5,416 bases of DNA, taken from positions 1 to 5,416 of the forward strand of contig JAIXSW010000502.1 of NCBI GenBank assembly GCA_027484495.1, given 5' to 3'. The notes under the pieces were generated by a model, which saw nothing but the letters and a program-made list of their open reading frames with translations, searched no databases and was not told the DNA's origin. Shown here in pieces: positions 1 to 5,356 of this stretch; position 1 is the stretch's first letter; the number at the start of each line of letters is the position of its first letter. The stretch comes from Gammaproteobacteria bacterium (GTDB taxonomy: Bacteria > Pseudomonadota > Gammaproteobacteria > Enterobacterales > Alteromonadaceae). The position numbers and the translations under genes were made by a program.

Positions 1-303
1 CACTTGTGGATTGGCTTTGACCTTTAACAATTGCTCCGGCGTCAGCTCCACGCTGATCAGATTTTGCTCCGGTACCGTGAGCATCGGCTCCAGCTGCAAT
101 GCACTAGCAAAGTGTTGCAGGCGTTGTTGCTGTGCCTGTAATGCGGCTTGCTGGTGAGCGCTTTCGAATTTTGCGCCGCCGTTGAGAACCACAATATAAC
201 GGCTACTTTGCTCCGCCGCGCTCAGGCTGCTGGCAATACAAAGCGCCATGGCGCTGAGCGTGAGCCCGGTCCGGCGAGTGTTTAAACGGGATAAAACGTG
301 CAT
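1..303 (-). CDS. Putative secreted subtilisin-like (S8) protease, N-terminal part only
   Basis: The reading frame is open from an ATG at 303-301 to the window edge (101 codons), so the rest of the gene lies to the left. Residues 1-30 form a Sec-type signal peptide: a basic start with R6, R10 and R11, a hydrophobic core at about 13-27, and a small-residue cleavage region near A29-A30. After it comes RYIVVLN (35-41), then a Gln-rich helix-like stretch, then LISVELTPEQLLKVKANPQV (82-101). This order matches the inhibitor I9 propeptide of subtilases, where a YIVVLK-like strand is followed by a 'F/S..LTPEQL..L...P.V' segment. In that family the propeptide acts as a folding chaperone and inhibitor and is cleaved off after export. 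The catalytic Asp/His/Ser domain is outside the window, so the protease call is inferred from the propeptide alone. A good Shine-Dalgarno precedes the ATG. It could also be a free-standing I9-type inhibitor. Confidence 0.66.
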   Translation of the reverse strand, partial: MHVLSRLNTRRTGLTLSAMALCIASSLSAAEQSSRYIVVLNGGAKFESAHQQAALQAQQQRLQHFASALQLEPMLTVPEQNLISVELTPEQLLKVKANPQV

Positions 304-312
304 GGTGGTGTT

Positions 313-316
313 TCCT
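313..316 (-). promoter_or_regulatory. Ribosome binding site of the putative protease gene
   Basis: Read on the minus strand this is AGGA, nine bases before the ATG at 303. It supports that start over the internal Met at codon 19, which would remove most of the signal peptide. Confidence 0.65.
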
Positions 317-451
317 GTTGTTCTGACATCTTTTATTGTTGAGCTAAGTGGATGTGCGACCCGGACAGCCATGCAGGCTGGCTGAAATGACAACGCTGTC
401 GGCGCAACGTTAAAGCAACAAAACTGTCACGCACCGGCTTGATATCTGCGC

Positions 452-469
452 GATAAATTTTGGATAAAT
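452..469. repeat. Tandem direct repeat GATAAAT-N4-GATAAAT
   Basis: Two identical heptamers at 452-458 and 463-469 are separated by TTTG, so they recur every 11 bp, about one helical turn. That spacing would place two protein contacts on the same DNA face. Chance occurrence in an AT-rich patch is also possible. Confidence 0.35.
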
Positions 470-491
470 GCAGGATTTAGCAGTGTTTAAA

Positions 492-518
492 TTAGTGATT
501 TCACTAAGTGCGTGAAAT
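492..518. promoter_or_regulatory. Nested palindromes, candidate operator
   Basis: TTAGTGA (492-498), TT, TCACTAA (501-507) is a perfect inverted repeat. It overlaps a second perfect one, ATTTCAC (498-504), seven bases, GTGAAAT (512-518). The GTGA/TCAC core thus occurs three times in alternating orientation within 27 bp. The second palindrome overlaps a possible minus-strand -10 (TATATT, 516-521), which would fit repression of the putative protease gene. It does not fit the CRP consensus, which needs six bases between TGTGA and TCACA. The binding protein is unknown. Confidence 0.45.
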
Positions 519-600
519 ATAAACCGTGTTTCCGTTGACCCTGAAATCGGTATGAACTGTCTATTTACGCCGCGACGATTTGGTCCGGGGCGGGCGCGAT

Positions 601-617
601 GCCGTATCATGATCGGC
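601..617. repeat. Imperfect palindrome around ATCATGAT
   Basis: GCCG (601-604), an unpaired T at 605, the self-complementary ATCATGAT (606-613), then CGGC (614-617). It lies about 145 bp upstream of the diguanylate cyclase start. It may be a protein-binding site; no known consensus is recognised. Confidence 0.3.
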
Positions 618-761
618 GTGGCCGCATAGCTGTGGCAAAAATAACGACTAAATGTTGCGGTAAAACTGGTAACTGGCGACCGGACTGCTAATTTTGCCAG
701 ACAGGCGCAGGATTATTCTGTGGCAACTCTGAACAATCAAGGCAGATGCAGAGACTGATGT

Positions 762-3050
762 ATGAATGAAGTAACGCGCTTAGATACCATCGCCGAGTAC
801 TCGCTGCAGGTGGCAGAAGAAGACCCGAGCCTGAACCAGTTGCTGGCCGCATTGGCGCAATTGTTTGATGCGCCTATTGCGCTGGTCAGTCTGATCGGCG
901 CAGATTTCCAGTTTTTTAAAGCCCGTTATGGTCTGTCGGCGGACCGCACCCGGCTGGAAGACGCGTTTTGTGCCCATGTCGTCGCGCAGGACGCGCCGCT
1001 GGTGGTGGAGGATGCCAGCCAACATCGGGATTTTCGTGCGAACCCATTGGTGACCGGTGCTCCGCATATCCGCTTTTATGCCGGGGTGCCGCTGCAGCTG
1101 AATCATGTACCGGTCGGCGCGGTCTGTGTGATCGATCAGGTACCCCGCACGATCAGCGCCCTGCAGCTTGCATTGCTGGAAAAAGTCAGTGCGCATGTGT
1201 CGCATTATCTGACGCTGTGGCATCAGCATAAGCTGTTGCAGCAGGAGCAAGACCTGCTGGAACAGTCTCCTGCAGTTCTGATGCAATGGCGCAACTTACA
1301 TGGCCTCAGTCTGAGTTATGTTTCCGGCAATATCGACACTTTGTTTGACCTGCCGGCAGAACCGCTCAGGCAAAAACAAGCGGTGCTCGAAGACTATATT
1401 GTGCCGTCCAGTCTCAATGAATTTAATTTCCTGCTGACCAATCATCAGAGTGGTGTTGCTGCTGCCGAAGCGCATTTTCAGATCAAATCGCCGAACAACC
1501 GGCTGTTCTGGGTCAAACTGATCTCGCGGGCGTTTTTCGCCAAAGACGGCCGGCTCGATGCGATTCATGCGATGTTGATTGACCACACGGCCAATCGCTA
1601 TATCGAGTCGAAACTGACCGAAACCAATCAACAGATGCGCTTGTTATTAGATGCATCCGGCCTTGGGACCTGGGATTGGAATATTCAGTCGGATGTCAGC
1701 AAAGTGAACCGGCGCTGGTGTGAAATGCTCGGGCTGGACTACGAATTGTTTGATAGCAGCAGCCTGTTCTGGCGCCAGCTGATCCATCCGGCCGATCAGG
1801 CTGGCCTCGATGCCGAACTACAACGTCATCTGGATGGACAAACCCCTGTATTTAATACCGTTTACCGGATGAAACATCAGGACGGGCACTGGGTCTGGAT
1901 TGAAACTTACGGCAAAGTTGTGACGCGCGACAGTCAGCAGCAACCGGTTCGCCTGGCCGGTACGCATCGCGATATCACCGCCAAAAAAGAAGCGGAGTTG
2001 CTGGAAACCAAGCAGCGCCAATTGCTGAGTTTTATTAATAAAGCGCAGGCGATTTATCTGCGGACCGGTGATTTGTCAGAGGCTTGTCGTGAAGTGCTGG
2101 CCGAATTGACTGAGATCGCCGACAGCCAGTTCGCTTTTATCGGCCAGATGCTGCCTCATAACGGGCAGCAGAGTTTGTTTATTCATGCAATCACCGAGTT
2201 ATCCTGGAATGAACGCAGCAGCCAGCTGGTGGAGTTGTATCAGCAGGGCCAGCTGTATTTTGACAGCTTCGATAACCTGTTTGGCAAAGTGATCAGCAGT
2301 CAGACACTGCTCATCAGCAACGAGCCGGCCAGTCATCCTGCCGCTGAGGGCGCGCCGGGCGGATATCCGAAGATTTTCCGGTTTCTTGGCCTGCCGATCA
2401 TGCTCAAAGACGGCCTTGTCGGCATGATTGGTCTTGCCAATAAGTTTTCTGATTACAGCGCAGCTGATGCGGCGTTTTTGCAGCCGCTGTGCGATGCGCT
2501 GGCCGGCTTGTTTTACGCGGTGGAGCAAGAGCAGGCGCGGGTGCGCGCCGAGGAACAGCTGAAGAATCTGGCGATGACAGATCCGCTGACCGGCATCCCG
2601 AACCGAAGAGCTTTTATCGAACATTGCGCCCGGCTGAAAAACAGTCCGACCGGCTATGTGCTGGCGATCCTTGATATCGATCATTTCAAACGAGTCAATG
2701 ACACCTATGGCCATGCCACCGGCGATGAGGTGATCAAGCTGATTGGCCGCAAACTACAGTTTTGCCTGCGGTCTGACGACTACAGTGCGCGGCTCGGCGG
2801 TGAAGAATTTGCGCTGCTGATCGAGCATACCGAAATCGATATGGTGCATCTGTTGCTGGAAAATCTGCGGCTTGAGATCAGTGCAGAGGTCGTCCATACC
2901 GCAGATGCTGATGTGTCAGTCACTGTCAGTATCGGCGCGCGTTATGTGCCGGCCGGTGAAGTGGAAGACCTGCACCTGCAGATGGCCGATGCCGATGTGG
3001 CCTTGTATAAAGCCAAAGAAAACGGCCGCGATTGCCTGATGTGGTTTTGA
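762..3050 (+). CDS. Multi-sensor diguanylate cyclase, GAF-PAS-PAS-GAF-GGDEF
   Basis: This 762-residue protein should make cyclic di-GMP from two GTP. Domains in order: GAF at about 5-150 (FCAHVV at 69-74, PLVTGAPHIRFYAGVPL at 95-111); a diverged PAS at about 165-285; a PAS_3-type fold at about 291-412 (HPADQ, then HWVWIETYGKVV, ending GTHRDIT); a second GAF of the 'FLGLPI...VGMIGLANK' type at about 420-585; a short helical linker; and GGDEF at about 604-762. The catalytic residues are all present: D638 and E681 for metal, N646 and D655 for guanine, and GGEEF at 679-683. RSDD at 670-673 is an RxxD inhibitory site at the standard spacing, so product feedback is expected. No EAL or HD-GYP domain, no signal peptide and no membrane segment is visible, so it is probably cytosolic. 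The start is fixed by an in-frame stop at 756-758. The Shine-Dalgarno is weak (GAGA near 751). The ligands of the four sensor modules cannot be told from sequence. Confidence 0.96.
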   Translation: MNEVTRLDTIAEYSLQVAEEDPSLNQLLAALAQLFDAPIALVSLIGADFQFFKARYGLSADRTRLEDAFCAHVVAQDAPLVVEDASQHRDFRANPLVTGAPHIRFYAGVPLQLNHVPVGAVCVIDQVPRTISALQLALLEKVSAHVSHYLTLWHQHKLLQQEQDLLEQSPAVLMQWRNLHGLSLSYVSGNIDTLFDLPAEPLRQKQAVLEDYIVPSSLNEFNFLLTNHQSGVAAAEAHFQIKSPNNRLFWVKLISRAFFAKDGRLDAIHAMLIDHTANRYIESKLTETNQQMRLLLDASGLGTWDWNIQSDVSKVNRRWCEMLGLDYELFDSSSLFWRQLIHPADQAGLDAELQRHLDGQTPVFNTVYRMKHQDGHWVWIETYGKVVTRDSQQQPVRLAGTHRDITAKKEAELLETKQRQLLSFINKAQAIYLRTGDLSEACREVLAELTEIADSQFAFIGQMLPHNGQQSLFIHAITELSWNERSSQLVELYQQGQLYFDSFDNLFGKVISSQTLLISNEPASHPAAEGAPGGYPKIFRFLGLPIMLKDGLVGMIGLANKFSDYSAADAAFLQPLCDALAGLFYAVEQEQARVRAEEQLKNLAMTDPLTGIPNRRAFIEHCARLKNSPTGYVLAILDIDHFKRVNDTYGHATGDEVIKLIGRKLQFCLRSDDYSARLGGEEFALLIEHTEIDMVHLLLENLRLEISAEVVHTADADVSVTVSIGARYVPAGEVEDLHLQMADADVALYKAKENGRDCLMWF

Positions 3051-3108
3051 TCACCGGATCTGACAAACGATCCGGTCAACAAAAGCACAACCGCAAAAGA
3101 ACGGGTCA
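3051..3108. other. Short convergent intergenic gap
   Basis: 58 bp separate the stop of the cyclase from the stop of the hydrolase on the other strand. The hydrolase ends in two in-frame TGA codons (3111-3106, minus strand). The only structure is the stem-loop at 3053-3076. Confidence 0.8.
3053..3076. terminator. Stem-loop between convergent genes, possible bidirectional terminator
   Basis: ACCGGATC (3053-3060) and GATCCGGT (3069-3076) pair perfectly over an 8-base loop. Past a 3x3 internal loop, TTTTG (3045-3049) can pair with CAAAA (3080-3084). Its place between two convergent stops suits a shared terminator. There is no T-run right after the stem on either strand, so it is not a canonical intrinsic terminator. 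Confidence 0.5.
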
Positions 3109-4002
3109 TCAGGCTTTCAGATGTTGTTGAAAAAACGCCACGGTGCGTTGCCACGCCAGTTCCGCGGCGGCTTTGTCGTAGCGTGGTGTCGTGTCGTTAT
3201 GGAAGCCATGTTGCGTATCCGGGTAAACATAACTCTGCGCAGCTTTGCCGGCGGCTTTTAAAGCGTCGTCATAGGCCTGAGCACCGGCATTGACCCGCTC
3301 GTCGTTGCCAGCGTAATGAATCAGCAATGGTGCTTTGATTTGCGCCACTTTAGCCAACTCGCCCTGTCGGCCATAAAACGGCACAGCTGCGGCTAATGTT
3401 GGTACTTCAGTGGCGAGGAAGTTAGCGATGCCGCCGCCATAACAGAAACCGACCACACCAACCTTGCCGTTGCCACCTTCCAACTGCTGCAGATAAGCCA
3501 CGCTCTGGATAAAATCCTGCCGCGTTTTGGTTTGGTCTAGTTTGCCAAATAACTCGCGGGCCTTATCTTCATCACCCGGATAACCGCCAAGCGTAAAGAG
3601 TGCATCCGGCGCCAGCGCAATAAAACCGGCCAGCGCGAAGCGGCGTGCCACATCTTCAATATGTGGGTTTAAGCCACGGTTTTCATGCACGACTAAAACG
3701 ACCGGCAGCGGTCCTGTTGCTTTGGCCGGTTTCACCAGATAACCCCGCACAGTGCCATTGCCTTGCGGGCTTGGGAATTCGACAAAGCTGGCGGACAGGG
3801 CTTTGTCATCAGGCTTGACCTGCTGGCCCAGCGCATAATTGGGTGTTAAGGCTTCGAGGATCGATAACGCCGTGACGCCTGCCACCGCAAACTTCGCCGC
3901 GCCTGTCAAAAAGTCGCGTCGGCTGATATCACCATGCACATAACGGTCGAATAAACGTAAGGTTTCCGGATGAAAATCGTTGGCGGTTTTACGCTCTGAC
4001 AT
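3109..4002 (-). CDS. Exported dienelactone hydrolase family protein (YghX-like)
   Basis: This 297-residue alpha/beta hydrolase closely resembles Escherichia coli YghX along its whole length as I recall it, including VVHENRGLNP (104-113), GFCYGGG (185-191), VPFYGRQ (207-213) and HGFHNDTTPRYDKAAAELAWQR (265-286). The family's Cys-Asp-His triad is visible as C187, D234 (in GNDERV) and H265, with the conserved E107 nearby. Classical members hydrolyse dienelactone to maleylacetate; the YghX branch has no settled substrate that I know of. The N-terminus carries SRRDFLT (27-33), a good twin-arginine motif, then a hydrophobic stretch to about residue 52 and an ALG-Q cleavage-like site at 57-60. Export to the periplasm by Tat is therefore likely. 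No aromatic-degradation genes sit nearby, which argues against a chlorocatechol pathway role. It is divergent from a LacI-type regulator. The ATG has a strong Shine-Dalgarno. Confidence 0.93.
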   Translation of the reverse strand: MSERKTANDFHPETLRLFDRYVHGDISRRDFLTGAAKFAVAGVTALSILEALTPNYALGQQVKPDDKALSASFVEFPSPQGNGTVRGYLVKPAKATGPLPVVLVVHENRGLNPHIEDVARRFALAGFIALAPDALFTLGGYPGDEDKARELFGKLDQTKTRQDFIQSVAYLQQLEGGNGKVGVVGFCYGGGIANFLATEVPTLAAAVPFYGRQGELAKVAQIKAPLLIHYAGNDERVNAGAQAYDDALKAAGKAAQSYVYPDTQHGFHNDTTPRYDKAAAELAWQRTVAFFQQHLKA

Positions 4003-4009
4003 ATACAGG

Positions 4010-4014
4010 CTCCT
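4010..4014 (-). promoter_or_regulatory. Ribosome binding site of the hydrolase gene
   Basis: AGGAG on the minus strand, seven bases before the ATG at 4002-4000. It supports the start that includes the full twin-arginine leader. Confidence 0.8.
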
Positions 4015-4028
4015 GGTGCTTGGTCGGC

Positions 4029-4056
4029 AAAAACGCCGCGGTACTAAGACCGCGGC
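4029..4056 (-). terminator. GC-rich hairpin plus five T in the hydrolase leader
   Basis: On the minus strand GCCGCGGT and ACCGCGGC (4056-4049 and 4042-4035) pair perfectly over a 6-base loop, followed by G and TTTTT (4033-4029). This has the form of an intrinsic terminator, yet it lies about 27 bp upstream of the hydrolase start and reads in the same direction. It could be an attenuator, a block on antisense transcripts from the regulator side, or a DNA operator, as each arm contains CCGCGG. The structure is clear; its role is not. Confidence 0.5.
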
Positions 4057-4067
4057 AATGTATCGAT

Positions 4068-4075
4068 TTTATATA
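4068..4075 (-). promoter_or_regulatory. Possible -10 region for the hydrolase gene
   Basis: The minus strand reads TATATAAAAT across 4075-4066, giving TATAAA or TATATA as a -10. The only -35 candidate is TTGCAC at 4100-4095, 19 bases from TATATA, which is long. If correct, transcription would start just before the GC-rich hairpin. The weak -35 would fit a promoter needing an activator. Confidence 0.35.
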
Positions 4076-4119
4076 CTGCGCCAGAGCCGAAAAAGTGCAA
4101 ATGTTTTTAGCGGGTGTTG

Positions 4120-4147
4120 AGCCAAGCGGTTATGTGCCTATTTGGCT
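4120..4147. repeat. Inverted repeat AGCCAA-N16-TTGGCT
   Basis: AGCCAA (4120-4125) and TTGGCT (4142-4147) are perfect 6-bp arms with centres 22 bp apart, about two helical turns. It lies midway between the divergent genes and could be a regulator site. LacI-family operators are usually more compact with a central CG, so assignment to the neighbouring regulator is weak. Confidence 0.3.
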
Positions 4148-4240
4148 ACAGAAAGCAGCGACCTTAAGTTACATCTATGTCAATTGCTGATAAACCGAAA
4201 AACTGCGCGTCGATTAATCCGGCAAAAAAACCTAAGCCTG

Positions 4241-4270
4241 TTGTCCTTCCGCCGCGAATTTGTGTATAAC
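4241..4270 (+). promoter_or_regulatory. Sigma-70-type promoter of the LacI-type regulator
   Basis: TTGTCC (4241-4246) and TATAAC (4265-4270) are separated by 18 bases; they match the consensus hexamers at four and five of six positions. Transcription would begin near 4276-4278, about 25 bases before the ATG at 4302. This rules against a TTG start at 4260, which would lie upstream of the transcript. Confidence 0.5.
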
Positions 4271-4301
4271 GGGGGATTATTGCGGATTTTGTTTGCCATT
4301 T

Positions 4302-5342
4302 ATGCCAAAACCGACCCAAACCCTGAAAACCGTGGCCCAGCAACTTGGCGTATCCACGGCCACTATCTCTAATGCCTTCAGCCGGCCTGATCAGCTCTCT
4401 GCCCAACTGCGGGAAAAAATTCTGACTGCTTGTGCCGAGTTGGGCTATCAAGGTCCGAATAAAGCGGCGCAGTCGCTGCGTAAAGGCAGCTCCGGCATTA
4501 TTGCGGTGATTTTATCCGACTCGCTGGAATATATGGTCAGCGATCCGGTCGCCAGCCAGTTTATCCGCGGCGTCGCCAACGCGCTGGAACAGCATAAACG
4601 CCATCTGCTGCTGTTTTCCGGCAGTGCGCCGAGCCTTGATGCCATCGTTGATTTTGTTGACGGTTTTATCTGTTATGGTGCGCCACGCAACACGGATTTG
4701 ATTTCTCAACTGGAAAAGACCCGCAAGCGGGTGCTGACAGTGGACTGCGATTTAACCGACCGGCCGTCGGTGAATATCGATAACGAACAGGCGGCCTATG
4801 AAATCGCCCGTCAGGTGCTGACCAAAGATTCAACTGTGGCGGTGTTAGGTTTGCGGCTGATTGACGCGCCGGATACGCGTCCGGTCGGTGATGCGCCGCT
4901 GTGGGATAATCAAAGCTCTGTCGCTCACCGCCGGCTCGATGGTTATCAACGTGCGTTAAGCGATGTTGGCCAAACCTTAGCACCCGAGCGGATTTGGCAC
5001 ATTCCGGAAAGTAACCAGCAACAAGCCGCACTGGCTGCCCGCGCTGCACTGGCATTAAACCCCAGACCCGACACGCTGTTGTGTATGAGTGACCTGATTG
5101 CATTAAGCGCGATGCGTGAAGTGTTGCAACTTGGGCTGCGCATTCCGGAAGATGTGCAGGTGCTGGGTTTTGATGGCATTGAAGAAGGCCAGCGTTACCA
5201 CCCGACGCTGAGCACCGTCTGGCAACACAGCGATCAAAAAGGTATTGCGGCGGTTGAAGCCTTTATTCGCGGCGAAGAAGGCCGGATGTTATTGCCGTAT
5301 GAAGTTCGTGCCGGCGAAAGCTGCCGCTCTGTGCAACGCTGA
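4302..5342 (+). CDS. LacI-family transcriptional regulator, effector unknown
   Basis: This 346-residue protein has the full LacI/GalR plan. The helix-turn-helix is at about 7-27 (TLKTVAQQLGVSTATISNAF). The hinge helix is at about 54-61 (KAAQSLRK), with L59 as the minor-groove leucine. A periplasmic-binding-protein-like effector domain fills 64-346. Family landmarks are RRLDGYQRAL (210-219), CMSDLIALSAMREVLQLGLR (261-280), IPEDVQVLGFDGIEEG (281-296) and PTLSTVWQ (301-308). R211 and D264 are at positions that usually contact the effector. The SDPVASQFIRGVA segment (80-92) recalls a subgroup common in other phyla, but I cannot name the ligand. The frame stays open upstream to a TTG at 4260, but the ATG at 4302 gives the standard short LacI N-terminus and lies downstream of the likely promoter. 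Its Shine-Dalgarno is poor (GCGGA about 15 bases away), suggesting low expression. The divergent hydrolase is its most obvious possible target, along with itself. Confidence 0.93.
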   Translation: MPKPTQTLKTVAQQLGVSTATISNAFSRPDQLSAQLREKILTACAELGYQGPNKAAQSLRKGSSGIIAVILSDSLEYMVSDPVASQFIRGVANALEQHKRHLLLFSGSAPSLDAIVDFVDGFICYGAPRNTDLISQLEKTRKRVLTVDCDLTDRPSVNIDNEQAAYEIARQVLTKDSTVAVLGLRLIDAPDTRPVGDAPLWDNQSSVAHRRLDGYQRALSDVGQTLAPERIWHIPESNQQQAALAARAALALNPRPDTLLCMSDLIALSAMREVLQLGLRIPEDVQVLGFDGIEEGQRYHPTLSTVWQHSDQKGIAAVEAFIRGEEGRMLLPYEVRAGESCRSVQR

Positions 5343-5356
5343 AAGCCAGATTGATA

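Larger units (their letters stand above)
304..761. other. Divergent intergenic region, protease / diguanylate cyclase
   Basis: This 458-bp gap separates two genes transcribed outward. I see no convincing gene in it. It holds a nested palindrome at 492-518, a tandem GATAAAT repeat at 452-469, an imperfect palindrome at 601-617 and a short CAGCC-N5-GGCTG inverted repeat at 366-380. AT-rich boxes around 516-523 could serve as a -10 element on either strand (TATATT on minus, TATAAA on plus), but neither has a good -35 partner. Possible -10 TATTCT at 714-719 upstream of the cyclase also lacks a clear -35. Promoter positions are therefore left open. Confidence 0.6.
4003..4301. other. Divergent control region, hydrolase / LacI-type regulator
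   Basis: About 299 bp between the two starts. It contains the hydrolase Shine-Dalgarno, the GC-rich hairpin, a possible hydrolase -10, an inverted repeat at 4120-4147 and a promoter for the regulator. An open frame across 4142-4372 runs into the regulator gene in another frame and has no coding character. Confidence 0.7.

Noticed and set aside
366..380. CAGCC-N5-GGCTG stem as a terminator
   Set aside because: Only five base pairs, no T-run, and located in the leader of the minus-strand gene with no upstream transcript to end.
492..507. CRP (cAMP receptor protein) site
   Set aside because: The half-sites TTAGTGA and TCACTAA are only two bases apart; CRP sites have six bases between TGTGA and TCACA.
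410..610. 66-codon minus-strand open frame in the divergent intergenic region
   Set aside because: No Shine-Dalgarno before its ATG, low-complexity Arg/Pro-rich start, no recognisable domain, and it runs across the palindromic elements.
780..1286. 168-codon minus-strand open frame inside the cyclase gene
   Set aside because: Antisense to the clear GAF domain; composition is that of a shadow frame with many Gln, Arg and His and no known motif.
2199..2714. 171-codon minus-strand open frame inside the cyclase gene
   Set aside because: Lies opposite the second GAF and the GGDEF start, where the plus-strand frame has unmistakable conserved motifs.
762..3050. Phosphodiesterase (EAL) activity or a degenerate cyclase
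   Set aside because: The protein ends with the GGDEF domain, no EAL or HD-GYP follows, and all key cyclase residues are present.
4142..4372. 76-codon plus-strand open frame overlapping the regulator start
   Set aside because: Overlaps the helix-turn-helix coding region in another frame, begins in the control region without a good ribosome binding site, and has no domain.
4666..5103. 145-codon minus-strand open frame inside the regulator gene
   Set aside because: Antisense to conserved LacI effector-domain sequence; Pro/Arg-rich with no domain and no ribosome binding site.
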